Shown: positions 1-9,820, counted from the stretch's first letter. The stretch is DNA of 64,000 nucleotides from Alphaproteobacteria bacterium UBA6187 (GCA_002422795.1 DITJ01000104.1:1-64000), one strand, 5' to 3'. Numbers and translations are program-made. Notes: a model not told the origin generated them from the sequence alone.

Positions 1-28
1 AATCTTAAATCCTAAATCAAAAATCCCT

Positions 29-1918
29 ATGCCCATACTTCTATTATCCCCCACCACCATCAACCGCATTGCCGCCGGAGAAGTTATTGAGCGCCCGGCA
101 TCGGTAGTAAAAGAATTAGTGGAAAATGCTATAGATGCAGGCAGTACGCGCATAGAAATAGCCATACAAAATGGTGGCAGGAATTATATTTCAATAGCAG
201 ATAATGGCTCCGGGATGAGCCGCGAGGATCTGGAAATATGTGTGGAACGCCACGCTACCTCGAAACTCACTGATGATGCAATGTTTGATATAAACTTCCT
301 GGGCTTCCGGGGAGAGGCCTTGCCTTCAATAGGCTCTGTAAGCCGCCTTACTATAACCACAAGGAGCGAGGATGATGATTCCGGCTGGTCTATTTCCATA
401 AATGGTGGTGAAAAACTTGCGCCCGTTCCGGCATCATCACCAAAAGGCACAAAAGTTGAGGTGCGAGATTTATTTTATGCTACCCCAACCCGCCTTAAGT
501 TCCTTAAAACCGAACGCACAGAAACAATTTATATACAAGATATAGTAAACCGCTTGGCAATGGCACATCCGCATGTTGAATTTATCTTAAAAAATGGCGA
601 TAAAACAATACTTAAAACTTCCAGCCTGCAAGGAAATTTCCTGGATACCAGCATTAAAAGGCTTGAGGAAGTTTTAGGCAAGGATTTTGCAGAAAATTCT
701 GTAAGGGTGGATGTATCACGCGATAATGCTAGCCTACGAGGCTATGCGGGTCTTCCCACATATAACCGCGGCAATGCTACTTCACAGTATTTATTTGTAA
801 ATGGCAGACCGGTGAAAGATAAAGTTCTGCTTGGCGCAGTGCGCGCAGCATACCAGGATTTCCTAGCGCGTGACCGCTACCCGGCGGTCGCTTTATATCT
901 GGAGTTGGACGGGCAGGAAGTGGATGTGAACGTGCATCCCACTAAAGCCGAAGTGCGCTTCCATGATAGCGGCATGATACGAGGGCTTATAATCGGGGGG
1001 CTAAAAAATGCCCTTTCAAATGCAGGCCATAGGGCTTCAACCACGGTCGCCACGCAGGCATTATCATCATTTAATAATAGCGAAATATCGAATATCCGCT
1101 CTTTCAAAAGGCCGGATTTTTCCACAATACAAAACAGCTTTGGTGCTTATATCCCACCAATGGCTGAGCATAATAAAGAAACTAGCCTGTCTGAAAAATC
1201 TCCTTCAGAATACAGACAACCCAGCCAGCAATATACTGAATTAAAACAGGATAAATTATTTACAGAAAACACCCAGTCTTTCCGTAACTATAAGCAGGAA
1301 GAAATAACTACTGATGACTATCAACCGCATAATCCAAATTACCCGCTTGGCATGGCGCGTTGCCAATTGCACGGCACCTATATAGTTGCGCAAACGGAAG
1401 ATGGTATAATAATCGTAGATCAACACGCTGCGCATGAACGGCTGGTATATGAAAAGATGAAACTATCGCTGGCGAAAACAGGTATAAAAACCCAGCGCCT
1501 TCTTATCCCTGAAATTGTTGAGCTAGATGAAATATCAGTAATGCGGCTAGCTGCAAGGGCGGCAGAGTTTGCGGAGCTTGGTCTGGTTTTAGAGCGTTTT
1601 GGCGAAAGTGCAATTATTGTGCGCGAAACCCCCGCAATGCTTGGTGAGGTTAATATTGATGGGTTAATTAAGAAGCTCGCAGAAGATATTAGTGTGTTTG
1701 CAGAAGGGCTTTCCCTAAAGGAAAGGCTAGAGGAAGTTTGCGGCACAATGGCATGTCATGGCTCGGTGCGCGCTGGCAGGCAATTAAACCCGCAAGAGAT
1801 GAACATCATCCTGCGCAGCATGGAAGAAACCCCATATTCCGGGCAATGTAACCATGGCCGCCCTACTTATGTTGAACTGAAATTAAAAGACATAGAAAAA
1901 CTATTCGGAAGACGGTAG
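29..1918 (+). CDS. mutL: DNA mismatch repair protein MutL (endonuclease-type)
   Basis: MutL couples mismatch recognition by MutS to strand incision. The N-terminal GHKL ATPase is clear: ELVENAIDAG near residue 30, DNGSGM near 58, a RHATSK motif and GFRGEAL near 93. A variable linker (about 340-430) leads to the C-terminal dimerisation domain. That domain holds DQHAAHERLVYE from residue 464, which fits the metal-binding endonuclease signature DQHAX2EX4E, and also ACHGS, CNHGRPT and a terminal FGRR. So this is the nicking MutL of bacteria that lack MutH. The length, 629 aa, is normal. It converges on the Smr gene with only 4 bp between them. The ATG at 29 directly follows a short heptamer-like tract (1-28). 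Identification is secure. Confidence 0.97.
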   Translation: MPILLLSPTTINRIAAGEVIERPASVVKELVENAIDAGSTRIEIAIQNGGRNYISIADNGSGMSREDLEICVERHATSKLTDDAMFDINFLGFRGEALPSIGSVSRLTITTRSEDDDSGWSISINGGEKLAPVPASSPKGTKVEVRDLFYATPTRLKFLKTERTETIYIQDIVNRLAMAHPHVEFILKNGDKTILKTSSLQGNFLDTSIKRLEEVLGKDFAENSVRVDVSRDNASLRGYAGLPTYNRGNATSQYLFVNGRPVKDKVLLGAVRAAYQDFLARDRYPAVALYLELDGQEVDVNVHPTKAEVRFHDSGMIRGLIIGGLKNALSNAGHRASTTVATQALSSFNNSEISNIRSFKRPDFSTIQNSFGAYIPPMAEHNKETSLSEKSPSEYRQPSQQYTELKQDKLFTENTQSFRNYKQEEITTDDYQPHNPNYPLGMARCQLHGTYIVAQTEDGIIIVDQHAAHERLVYEKMKLSLAKTGIKTQRLLIPEIVELDEISVMRLAARAAEFAELGLVLERFGESAIIVRETPAMLGEVNIDGLIKKLAEDISVFAEGLSLKERLEEVCGTMACHGSVRAGRQLNPQEMNIILRSMEETPYSGQCNHGRPTYVELKLKDIEKLFGRR

Positions 1919-1922
1919 GGAA

Positions 1923-2468
1923 TTACCTATTCTTGCGCAGCAGCACATAAAACGCGCCATCGCCGCCATGCTGTGGTTTTGCATGGGTAAATGCTAGTAT
2001 ATATTCTCGCAGGCCAGACGTGCTTAGCCATTTAGGGAATTGCTCGCGTAATATTCCATTTCCTTCCACACCTTTACCGGTTATAACCAGAATACAGCGC
2101 TTCCCCATACTATGCGCTGTTGCTATGAAATAACGCATAGTTTCAAATGCTTCATCCTGGGTGCGGCCATGCAGGTCTAGCCTTGCTTCAATCGGGTAAT
2201 CACCATCTTTAAGTTTCTGGGCAACCGAGCCATCCACATGCTTCATATCTCCGGCTTCCAGATAATCCTGCTTTATTTCTTTTTTCAAAACTGGCGGGGA
2301 AGGAATGATAGGTGTTATTTTTATCTCTGGCGCTTTTCTCTTCTGGCTGGCAGCGGCCGCAGCATCCCTGGCTATCCTTATAGGTTTCTTGCTTTTAAGC
2401 GGCGCAAAATCACTGGCAACGGCCTTCCACAAGGCATTATCATCTTCATAAAATTCTTTATCAGCCAT
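1923..2468 (-). CDS. Smr domain protein (putative endonuclease)
   Basis: This 181-aa protein has a charged, probably disordered N-terminal half and a C-terminal Smr domain (about 95-181). The domain is marked by LDLHGRTQDEA and the TGKG loop, followed by the usual end with a FYVLL strand. Smr domains are nucleases or nucleic-acid binders first described at the C terminus of MutS2; stand-alone proteobacterial forms are of the SmrA/B kind. The start lies 2 bp after the mltA stop, so it is the last gene of a tim44-mltA-smr operon. Its target is not deducible. The adjacent convergent mutL may be coincidence. Confidence 0.88.
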   Translation of the reverse strand: MADKEFYEDDNALWKAVASDFAPLKSKKPIRIARDAAAAASQKRKAPEIKITPIIPSPPVLKKEIKQDYLEAGDMKHVDGSVAQKLKDGDYPIEARLDLHGRTQDEAFETMRYFIATAHSMGKRCILVITGKGVEGNGILREQFPKWLSTSGLREYILAFTHAKPQHGGDGAFYVLLRKNR

Positions 2469-2470
2469 TT

Positions 2471-3595
2471 CTACCCATCACTTACTTCTTCACTTATTGC
2501 ATTAGGAAGTAATATAAAATACTTGCCTTCATTATTCTGGTATCCCGCCATTTTTTCTGCGTCAACACCGTAACCAAAGAATATATCGCCGCGTATCGGC
2601 CCTTTTATAGCCCCACCAGTATCTTGCGCCACCAGCAATTTCTGGAAGTGCGCAGAATTTTCTTCATTTGCACCGCCATTTAATTTAGCCTCAAGCCATA
2701 TAGGCGCGCCATATGGAATATATTTTTTATCAACAGCAAGCGATCTCATTGGGGTAAGCGGAACACCTTGCGCACCAATTGGCCCCTCCCCTTTTATCTC
2801 TCGGAAGAATACATATGATTGATTCTTCTCCAAAGTTTCCTGGGCTTTATCAGGGTTTTGCTTTAGCCATTCTTCAATAGTTGCCTTGGAAATATTTTTC
2901 TTTTCCAAATATCCTTCCTGGAATAAATACCTGCCTATCGGGTAATAACTATAGCCATTTTGCCCATCATAACCAATTTGCATCAGGCTGCCATCTTCTA
3001 ATTTTATTCTTGCAGAACCTTGTATTTGCGCGAAAAACAATTCCACCTTATCATCCACCCAGGCGATTTCCAACCCTTTCTCATCAAGCGCGCCAGCCTC
3101 TATTTCAGCCCTTGAAAAATATTGCTGCTTGGCTATTAAATCTTTAGGCTTACCATAAACCGGGTATATATACGGGAATTGCTTAGTACGGCTACCGTTT
3201 AAATCACTTTCGAAATATCCGGTAAATAAACCTTTGCTTTTCCAGCGGTTTTTAACAGCATAGGGGGTGAAGTTACTTTCAAAGAACAACTTAGGATCAA
3301 CAGAATCATCTATTTTACTACAAACCTCCTGCCAATCTTTATATACACCGCCAGTTCCGCTGGAATGGATTTTTTTATCAGCAGGCATTAATTTATATTT
3401 TGCGCAAGATTTTTTAAAGGCAAGCATAGCCTCTGCCTGGTCATCATTGTTCCAGCCTTTAAGCTTTTCATATTTAACCTTCGTTAGTGAAAACTTATCT
3501 TTAAACATGCCGCTACAGGCACTTAAATTGCCCAGCAGTATTACCGCCAGAAGAATGCGGCTATAGCGCGTAAAAAATACTTTTTTTAAAATCAT
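2471..3595 (-). CDS. mltA: Membrane-bound lytic murein transglycosylase A (MltA)
   Basis: MltA cleaves the glycan strands of peptidoglycan, leaving 1,6-anhydro-muramyl ends. The N terminus is a lipoprotein signal with lipobox LSAC near residue 27, so the enzyme should be anchored in the outer membrane. The MltA barrel follows (YFSRAEIEAG, AFFAQIQGSARI-like region near 190). The C-terminal 3D domain carries the conserved block QDTGGAIKG...GDIFFGYG, with the catalytic Asp region near residue 325-340. The length, 374 aa, is typical. It is the middle gene of a minus-strand operon, 22 bp after the Tim44-like gene and 2 bp before smr. Confidence 0.95.
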   Translation of the reverse strand: MILKKVFFTRYSRILLAVILLGNLSACSGMFKDKFSLTKVKYEKLKGWNNDDQAEAMLAFKKSCAKYKLMPADKKIHSSGTGGVYKDWQEVCSKIDDSVDPKLFFESNFTPYAVKNRWKSKGLFTGYFESDLNGSRTKQFPYIYPVYGKPKDLIAKQQYFSRAEIEAGALDEKGLEIAWVDDKVELFFAQIQGSARIKLEDGSLMQIGYDGQNGYSYYPIGRYLFQEGYLEKKNISKATIEEWLKQNPDKAQETLEKNQSYVFFREIKGEGPIGAQGVPLTPMRSLAVDKKYIPYGAPIWLEAKLNGGANEENSAHFQKLLVAQDTGGAIKGPIRGDIFFGYGVDAEKMAGYQNNEGKYFILLPNAISEEVSDG

Positions 3596-3617
3596 TCTAT
3601 TTACCTAATATCTAAGC

Positions 3618-4268
3618 TTAAGCCGCTGATGTGCCAAGCAATTCCCAACTAGGATTGGTTGATGAAACATCCCGGCCAAATGTCCAGATTTCTTCAATCT
3701 TATCGAGTTGCGAAGGATTGCCTTCTATGATTTTTCCTTGCTTATCGCGGATAATATTTATTTGTTCGGAAACAATATTCACAGCAATACGTGCATATTT
3801 TTTATTCATCACAATATCTTTGATTGTAGACGAAACTATCGCCACTAATGTAGTTTCTTCAATTTCTTCGGTTTTTTCCCTTCTGTCCATTTCACTGGCG
3901 AATTTATCGTAAACTTCCTTGCTTAGCAAAGGTTGTAGCGTAGCTTTGTCGCCACTTGCAAATGCTTTTATAATTATTTCAAAAGCGCGCCTTGCTCCGT
4001 TTAGGAAAGTTTCAGCCGCAAAGGCAGGATCATACTTCCTTATTTCCCTTATGCTTTCAGCAAGTTTCTTGCCAAATCTTGCTTCTAAGTCTGCATCATC
4101 AGATGGCTTTAGCTCGACATAAGTAGCCTCTATGATTTTTTCGGCATGAGGAACGGTCGCCATCTTGCGGCCAGCCTGGTCTGGTTCGAAATCCTTGCGA
4201 CCCAGAACATTGTAAACTCTGAACCCTATAAAAGCTGCAATAGCTGCAAAAAATATTATATCAATCAT
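3618..4268 (-). CDS. Tim44-like domain protein (TimA-type)
   Basis: The 216-aa protein has one N-terminal membrane segment (about residues 2-20), a charged linker and a C-terminal Tim44-like domain (about 75-216). The domain is recognisable from the NGARRAFEIIIKAFASGD region and the closing ...EIWTFGRDVSSTNPSWEL. The family is the bacterial relative of mitochondrial Tim44 and is typical of alphaproteobacteria, where it sits between secB and mltA as here. It is inner-membrane anchored with the domain probably in the cytoplasm. Its function is not firmly established. First gene of the operon, divergent from secB. Confidence 0.88.
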   Translation of the reverse strand: MIDIIFFAAIAAFIGFRVYNVLGRKDFEPDQAGRKMATVPHAEKIIEATYVELKPSDDADLEARFGKKLAESIREIRKYDPAFAAETFLNGARRAFEIIIKAFASGDKATLQPLLSKEVYDKFASEMDRREKTEEIEETTLVAIVSSTIKDIVMNKKYARIAVNIVSEQINIIRDKQGKIIEGNPSQLDKIEEIWTFGRDVSSTNPSWELLGTSAA

Positions 4269-4362
4269 GTTAAAACCTTTTTTTGTAGAATTACCTTTTA
4301 AAATATTATAAGGAACTACAAAGCTTTATTCTATAAATATTTAATAACAAATGAGGGTAAAA

Positions 4363-4839
4363 ATGCCGGAAAAACAGAATGGAACAGCCAATAACGACCA
4401 AGTGAAGCGGCAGATAATTATAAATGCGCAGTATATCAAGGATTTATCTTTTGAAAATCCAGGCGCGCCATCCAGCCTAGTCGGCAACAAAGAAATGCCG
4501 AAAATCGATGTTGCAGTTGATGTTCAGGTGCAAAAGCTTGCAGAAACTAGCTTCGAGGTTGCTTTGGTAGTATCTGCAAATGCCAATATTAATGATAAAA
4601 AACTATTTTTAATTGAACTTAATTACGGCGGCGTTTTCACTATTGACGTTCCGGCAGAAGAACTTGAGCCAATGCTTATGATTTACTGCCCGAACATGCT
4701 TTTCCCTTATGCACGCAGGATACTTTCTGATTCAGTGCGTGACGGCGGCTTCCCGCCCCTTATGCTTGATCCTATTGATTTTGCTTTGCTATACCAGCAG
4801 CATAAACTTTCTGCTGTAAAGCAGGAAAAGAAGGCTTAG
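4363..4839 (+). CDS. secB: Protein-export chaperone SecB
   Basis: SecB is a tetrameric cytosolic chaperone that keeps secretory preproteins unfolded and hands them to SecA. The beta-sheet core is present (IDVAVDVQVQ, FEVALVVSANAN, FLIELNYGGVFTI), followed by the conserved helix block CPNMLFPYARRILSD and the end FPPLMLDPIDFALLY. I place the start at 4363 (MPEKQ): a GAGGG Shine-Dalgarno lies 8 bases before it. The in-frame ATG at 4351 would add four residues and has no ribosome site. This gives 158 aa, normal for SecB. Divergent from the tim44-like gene across about 90 bp that must hold both promoters. Confidence 0.96.
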   Translation: MPEKQNGTANNDQVKRQIIINAQYIKDLSFENPGAPSSLVGNKEMPKIDVAVDVQVQKLAETSFEVALVVSANANINDKKLFLIELNYGGVFTIDVPAEELEPMLMIYCPNMLFPYARRILSDSVRDGGFPPLMLDPIDFALLYQQHKLSAVKQEKKA

Positions 4840-4846
4840 GTTTCTT

Positions 4847-4910
4847 AATTTATGATTTAAGATTTATGATTTAAGATTTATTTTAATCTTACTTCTTAAA
4901 TCTTAAATCG
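4847..4910. repeat. Heptamer inverted-repeat element, secB / hypothetical junction
   Basis: Left arm (4847-4880) repeats ATGATTT and AAGATTT units with a 7-bp step. The right arm (4884-4910) carries the complementary AATCTTA/AATCTTA units, so the two can pair into a long AT-rich hairpin. The right arm overlaps the 3' end of the minus-strand hypothetical gene and supplies its last codons and stop. It may serve as a terminator between the two convergent genes. Confidence 0.7.
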
Positions 4911-5333
4911 ACCTCTTGATTCAACCGTTTCTGCAAAAGATTTGTGCGCCTCCTCACCTGCTGTATATGATGCCGTGCTGGAACTTCTCCGGCGCACCTC
5001 TTTTTCTTCTTGCATAGATTCTAACTTTATCTTTTGTTCAGCAGCCTCTTGTATACTGGCTACATCAAACTCATTCTTAAGAATAGTTCCTATACGAGTT
5101 AAAATCTTTATTGAATTTTTAATTCCAGACATGTGTATTGAATATGTGCCATCAGAATTTTCCAATGCCACTCCTAAATGGCGAAGCTCTAGGGGAACTA
5201 TTCTATTTGCCATTCTTTTATTATTGCATGTAATTATTAAGTCACCATTATCACAGCTTCTGAATGCACTATTCACATTAATTTTTATTTTTCTATCAGG
5301 ACTATGTGGCGGACTTAGTGGTGAAGCTTCCAT
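4896..5333 (-). CDS. Hypothetical protein, 145 aa
   Basis: I do not recognise a family. The predicted protein has a proline/serine-rich start (PLSPPHSPDRK), a central part that could be a small globular domain (residues about 15-95, with alternating hydrophobic residues), then a charged helix (AAEQKIKLESMQEEKEVRRR) and a Ser/Ala-rich tail. No signal peptide or membrane segment is seen. The charged helix and absence of oddly placed hydrophobic runs make this strand more credible than the overlapping plus-strand frame. The last residues (RFKI) and the stop are encoded by the heptamer repeat, so the C terminus may have been rewritten by repeat insertion. Confidence 0.5.
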   Translation of the reverse strand: MEASPLSPPHSPDRKIKINVNSAFRSCDNGDLIITCNNKRMANRIVPLELRHLGVALENSDGTYSIHMSGIKNSIKILTRIGTILKNEFDVASIQEAAEQKIKLESMQEEKEVRRRSSSTASYTAGEEAHKSFAETVESRGRFKI

Positions 5334-5574
5334 AATTATACCATTTTTATTAATATTTTAACATACTCAGGAGTGTACAAAATATTTACTCTTTAATGCA
5401 AGGCAAATATTACACATAATTATGACTTTTGGATAAAGACACTATCTTTGCAGGTGCTGGCTAAGCCAGTAAGCGAGTTGATTAAAGATAAGATATATTA
5501 TGGAAATAATACGATTTTACAAATAAAGTGAATTCTGTATTATACGGTGAATTATTAACACCATGTAAAAAAAT

Positions 5575-8286
5575 ATGTCACAATCAGTAAACCAAATTCG
5601 CGCATCATTCCTCGATTACTTCAAAGGCAAAGGCCATGAGGTTGTCAAATCTGCGCCACTTGTGCCGCATAACGACCCCACCTTAATGTTCACGAATGCA
5701 GGCATGGTGCCGTTTAAAGATGTTTTCACGCAGAATGAAACCAGGCCTTATAAACGCGCAACCAGCTCCCAAAAATGCGTGCGTGCTGGCGGGAAGCATA
5801 ACGATCTGGATAATGTCGGCTACACCGCGCGCCACCATACATTCTTTGAAATGCTTGGCAATTTCTCATTTGGTGATTATTTCAAAGAAGGTGCCATTGA
5901 ATTTGCCTGGGAATATTTAACTAAAACTGCTGCAATTCCAAAAGAAAAACTGCTGGTAACGGTTTATCATACTGATACCGAGGCTGCAAATTTATGGAAG
6001 AAAATAGCTGGCCTTCCTGAAGATAAAATAATCCGCATATCTACCAACGATAATTTCTGGTCGATGGGCGATACCGGCCCGTGCGGCCCTTGTTCGGAGA
6101 TTTTCTTCGATCATGGCTATAAAATTCCTGGCGGCCCTCCGGGTTCCGCTGCCGAGGATGGTGACCGTTTCATAGAAATCTGGAATCTTGTGTTCATGCA
6201 ATATGAGCAGCTTGCTTCTAAAGAGCGCATTGCCCTACCTGCCCCTTCAATTGATACTGGTATGGGTTTGGAGCGTGTAGCGGCTGTTTTGCAAGGTGTG
6301 CATGATAATTACGATATTGATTTATTCAAATCCTTAATTTCTGCATCTATTGAACTTACTAAAAATAATGATCCTGCTCATTCCGCTTCCCACCGAGTGA
6401 TTGCCGATCATTTGCGTTCTATCAGCTTTTTGCTGGCTGATGGTGTTATGCCTTCAAATGAAGGCCGCGGTTATGTGTTGCGCCGCATTATGCGCCGCGC
6501 CATGCGCCATGCACGGCAGTTAGGTTCGCGTGAGCCAATGATATATAAATTAGTGCCAAGCCTGGTGAAAGAAATGGGTGGGGCTTATCCAGAACTTACG
6601 CGCGCACAGTCGCTTATAACCGAAATTGTAAAATTGGAAGAAGAGCGTTTCGGCCAGACTATCGACCGCGGCTTAAAGCTTCTGGATGAAGAAACTACCA
6701 GCATTAGCAGCGGCGGCACACTGGCTGGCGATGTGGCCTTTAAACTATATGATACATACGGTTTCCCGCTTGACCTTACCGTTGATATTTTGCGTTCTAA
6801 AAATATATCTGTTGATGAAGATGGCTTTGCTGGCGCAATGCTTGAGCAGAAAACCCGCGCCCGCGCTGCTTGGAAAGGTTCTGGCGCGAAAGCTACTGAT
6901 GAAATCTGGTTCAATATTCGTGAGGCTGACGGCGCTACCGAGTTCTTAGGCTATAAAGTAAGTAATGCTCAGGCGCAAGTTATTGCAATTGTGAAAGATG
7001 GCAAGCCTGTAACAAATGCAAATATTGGCGAAGAAGTGGCTATTGTTCTGAATCAAACTCCATTTTATGGCGAATCAGGCGGCCAGCAAGGCGATCATGG
7101 CGCAATAACCGCAGGCGAATTGGAAATACAAATTACTGATACCCAGAAATATCTGGGCGCTATTCATGTGCATATTGGTAAAATCACCAAAGGTGAAATT
7201 AAAATTGCTGATACTGTGGAAGCCGCGGTAGATATGGAAAGGCGCGCCCGACTGGTTGCCAACCACTCTGCTACGCATATTGTTCATGCGGTGCTGCGAA
7301 ATATCCTAGGCGACCACGTAACCCAGAAAGGCTCGCTCGTGGCGGAAGACCGCCTGCGTCTTGATATCAGCCACCCGAAAGCTTTAAGCTTTGAAGAAGT
7401 AAGCGCAGTTGAGGCGGAAGTAAACCGTATTATACGTGAAAATACTGAAGCAACCACATTGGTGATGCCTCCTGAAGATGCCATAAAACAAGGGGCAATG
7501 GCGCTGTTTGGCGAAAAATATGGTGATGAAGTGCGTGTTGTAAGTATGGGCGGCCAAGGGACAGGGGCTAAGGGACAAGGGGAAGGGGTAGGTACAGAAG
7601 GCAGCGCTACCCTTCGCCCTTCGCCCTTCGCCCTTAAACCTTACTCTGTTGAACTTTGCGGCGGAACCCACGTTAAACGCACTGGCGATATCGGCTTATT
7701 TAAAATAGTTTCCGAAAGTGCAATTGCCGCAGGTGTGCGCCGCGTTGAAGCCCTTACTGGCGATGCTGCCCGCGAATATTTAAACGCCCGCGAAAAAACC
7801 TTACTTGAGATTGCCGCTAAACTAAAATCTTCCCCGGATGCAGTGCTTGCCAGGATTGATAACTTGCTCGATGATCGCAAGAAAATGGAAAAAGATTTGA
7901 GTGAAGCAAAGAAAGCTGCGGCAATGGGCGGTGCAGCAAGTGCTGGCAATACACAGGAAGATATAAACGGAGTAGCATTTATCGCTAAAAGTTTTGCAGA
8001 TATGCCGCCAAAGGATTTACGTGACCTTGCAGGTGATTTGCAAAAGCAGATCGGCTCTGGCGTTGTTGCAGTTACTTCCTCTTTTGAAGGCAAAGGTTCA
8101 ATCATTATTACTGTTTCTGATGATTTAACTTCTAAAATCAGCGCAGTAGATTTGGTAAAAATTTCCGCAGAAATACTAGGCGCCAAAGGCGGCGGTGGCA
8201 AACCTAATTTTGCCCAGACTGGCGGCCCTAATGGCGATAAAACTGGGGAAGCTTTGGATGCGATAAGGAAGGCGATTGCTGCGTAA
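5575..8286 (+). CDS. alaS: Alanyl-tRNA synthetase with in-frame repeat insertion
   Basis: AlaRS charges tRNA-Ala and edits mischarged Ser/Gly. Class II catalytic core at residues 1-250 ([53 protein letters not shown]). The tRNA-recognition region follows, then the editing domain with HSATH (about 564-568) and ELCGGTH (about 693-699), and a C-terminal C-Ala domain ending in a GGGGKP..AQTGG segment. The length of 903 aa exceeds the usual 875-885. The excess is about 30 residues (660-689), rich in Gly then Arg/Pro, between VVSMGG and YSVELCGG. It is encoded by a heptamer palindrome (7554-7640). The reading frame is open throughout, so the protein should be made. The insertion is close to the zinc-binding CGGTH site. 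Confidence 0.97.
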   Translation: MSQSVNQIRASFLDYFKGKGHEVVKSAPLVPHNDPTLMFTNAGMVPFKDVFTQNETRPYKRATSSQKCVRAGGKHNDLDNVGYTARHHTFFEMLGNFSFGDYFKEGAIEFAWEYLTKTAAIPKEKLLVTVYHTDTEAANLWKKIAGLPEDKIIRISTNDNFWSMGDTGPCGPCSEIFFDHGYKIPGGPPGSAAEDGDRFIEIWNLVFMQYEQLASKERIALPAPSIDTGMGLERVAAVLQGVHDNYDIDLFKSLISASIELTKNNDPAHSASHRVIADHLRSISFLLADGVMPSNEGRGYVLRRIMRRAMRHARQLGSREPMIYKLVPSLVKEMGGAYPELTRAQSLITEIVKLEEERFGQTIDRGLKLLDEETTSISSGGTLAGDVAFKLYDTYGFPLDLTVDILRSKNISVDEDGFAGAMLEQKTRARAAWKGSGAKATDEIWFNIREADGATEFLGYKVSNAQAQVIAIVKDGKPVTNANIGEEVAIVLNQTPFYGESGGQQGDHGAITAGELEIQITDTQKYLGAIHVHIGKITKGEIKIADTVEAAVDMERRARLVANHSATHIVHAVLRNILGDHVTQKGSLVAEDRLRLDISHPKALSFEEVSAVEAEVNRIIRENTEATTLVMPPEDAIKQGAMALFGEKYGDEVRVVSMGGQGTGAKGQGEGVGTEGSATLRPSPFALKPYSVELCGGTHVKRTGDIGLFKIVSESAIAAGVRRVEALTGDAAREYLNAREKTLLEIAAKLKSSPDAVLARIDNLLDDRKKMEKDLSEAKKAAAMGGAASAGNTQEDINGVAFIAKSFADMPPKDLRDLAGDLQKQIGSGVVAVTSSFEGKGSIIITVSDDLTSKISAVDLVKISAEILGAKGGGGKPNFAQTGGPNGDKTGEALDAIRKAIAA
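7554..7640. repeat. Heptamer palindromic tract inside alaS
   Basis: Left arm (7554-7590) is G-rich with units such as CAAGGGA/CAGGGGC/TAAGGGA at 7-bp spacing. The right arm (7608-7640) has three near-perfect CCCTTCG units plus CCCTTAA. The arms are reverse complements, separated by about 17 bp. The tract keeps the alaS frame and encodes about 30 residues absent from ordinary AlaRS sequences. Confidence 0.8.
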
Positions 8287-8418
8287 AAATGGGAAATGCT
8301 ATACAAAGCAAGCTTTAAGTGATTGCTTTGCGTGCAAACTCCTTTTACACAAACTATTTGAAAATAGCTTAAATAAGCTGTAAGCATCAGGCTTACGAAA
8401 AAATGAAGGGAAGCGTTA

Positions 8419-9714
8419 GTGTCTGGAAACTTAAATATAGCTATTGCAGGTATTGGTACTGTTGGCGGCGGTGTTGTTAAGATATTGTCTGAAGCTGCGA
8501 GCTTGCTTGAAAAGCGCTGCGGCAGGAAGGTCGTGCTGAAAGCGGTTTCTTCCCGTGATTGCGGTAAAGCCAGGGATTTTAAAGTAGGCAGCGATGTTAA
8601 ATGGTATGATGATGCTCTTGCCCTTGCTGATGATAAAGATATAGATGTAATAGTTGAATTAATTGGCGGCGCAGATGGCATTGCGCTGGAATTATGCGAG
8701 AAAAGTTTAAATGCCGGAAAGCATTTTATAACGGCTAATAAGGCGTTAGTTGCCAAACATGGCAAGCGCCTTGCGGAAATAGCCGAGCAAAAGAAAGTAG
8801 CATTTGCCTTTGAAGCTGCAGTTGCGGGCGGAATCCCTGTAATTAAGGTGCTGAAAGAAGGTTTAGTTGGTAATGATTTTTCGCGTATTGCCGGTATAAT
8901 GAATGGAACTTGTAATTATATCCTAACAGAAATGAAGGAAACAGGCCGCAGCTTCGCGGATGTTTTAAAAGAGGCGCAAGATTTAGGCTATGCTGAAGCC
9001 GACCCTAGCTTTGATGTGGATGGGATTGATACGGCGCATAAGCTTTCAATATTAACCTCAATTGCCTTTGGTGTTCCGGTAAATTTTGAAGCAATTTATA
9101 TTGAAGGCATAAGAGAATTATCCCTGCTTGATATAAGTGATGCACATGAACTTGGTTATAAGATAAAACTTCTCGGCATTGCTGTAAAGCGAGATGGCGT
9201 TATAAAGCAATCTGTATATCCATGCCTTGTTCCGGTTGATTATCCGCTTGCGAAAGTTGATGGCGTAAATAATGCGATATTTATCGAAGGCAGTTATGTT
9301 GGTAAAATTGTATTGGAAGGCCCTGGTGCGGGTCGTGGGGCAACGGCATCTGCGGTGCTTTCAGATATTATAGATGTGGCATCAAACAGGTTTACATACC
9401 CATTTGGCGTTCCGGTAGGTTCGCTGGAAAAATGTAATTATACAGGGGTTGAAAAACATAAGGGTGAGTATTATTTACGCATAACTGCGCTTGATGAAGC
9501 GGGCATCCTTGCCGGAATCAGTGACATTCTAAGGGATGAGGAAATTTCCGTTGAATCATTATTACAAAAACCTGTAAAAAAGGGTGATAATGCAAATATT
9601 GTGGTAATAACGCATAGCTGCACTGAAAATAGCGTAAAGAAAGCTGTGACAAGAATCGCAAAAATAAAAGGCGTAGTGAATGCGCCTAAGGTATTAAGAA
9701 TAGAATCAGTGTAG
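8419..9714 (+). CDS. hom: Homoserine dehydrogenase
   Basis: Hom reduces aspartate semialdehyde to homoserine, the branch point to threonine and methionine. The NAD(P)-binding motif GIGTVGGGV lies at residues 11-19. The catalytic domain shows ANKALVAKHG (about 110), GIMNGTCNYIL (about 165) and the Asp-rich AEADPSFDVDGIDTAHK block. A C-terminal ACT domain (about 350-431) should bind threonine for feedback inhibition. The start is GTG at 8419 with a GAAGGGA ribosome site 8 bases upstream; the ATG at 8404 is closed by a stop. The TAG stop lies inside a 21-bp inverted-repeat arm. glpX follows, as in many alphaproteobacteria. Confidence 0.96.
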   Translation: MSGNLNIAIAGIGTVGGGVVKILSEAASLLEKRCGRKVVLKAVSSRDCGKARDFKVGSDVKWYDDALALADDKDIDVIVELIGGADGIALELCEKSLNAGKHFITANKALVAKHGKRLAEIAEQKKVAFAFEAAVAGGIPVIKVLKEGLVGNDFSRIAGIMNGTCNYILTEMKETGRSFADVLKEAQDLGYAEADPSFDVDGIDTAHKLSILTSIAFGVPVNFEAIYIEGIRELSLLDISDAHELGYKIKLLGIAVKRDGVIKQSVYPCLVPVDYPLAKVDGVNNAIFIEGSYVGKIVLEGPGAGRGATASAVLSDIIDVASNRFTYPFGVPVGSLEKCNYTGVEKHKGEYYLRITALDEAGILAGISDILRDEEISVESLLQKPVKKGDNANIVVITHSCTENSVKKAVTRIAKIKGVVNAPKVLRIESV

Positions 9715-9804
9715 TTTGTCGTTTATAGTTTGTGGTTTATAGTTCAGTAAGAAATTACTATATATTCCCTAACGATAAACGATAAACTATAAACGACAAA
9801 CTAC
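9711..9804. repeat. Heptamer inverted repeat between hom and glpX
   Basis: A perfect 21-bp inverted repeat joins 9711-9731 and 9784-9804. The left arm continues as GTTTATA/GTTTGTG/GTTTATA units with a 7-bp period. The hom stop codon (9712-9714) is part of the arm. The hairpin leaves a loop of about 50 bases and could act as an mRNA stabiliser or attenuator between hom and glpX; no U-tract follows. Confidence 0.8.
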
Positions 9805-9820
9805 AAACGGGATTTAAAAA

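Noticed and set aside
4942..5361. Plus-strand 139-aa frame between secB and alaS
   Set aside because: Cys/Ser/Phe-rich translation typical of an antisense shadow; the minus-strand frame has a more protein-like charged helix.
8304..8330. Terminator after alaS (CAAAGCAA/TTGCTTTG stem)
   Set aside because: An 8-bp stem with an 11-base loop exists, but no U-tract follows, so termination is not supported.
7641..8765. 374-codon open frame on the minus strand opposite alaS and hom
   Set aside because: It spans the ends of two certain genes on the other strand, its translation is Ser/Ala/Pro-rich with no domain, and it crosses the intergenic gap. It is a shadow of codon bias.
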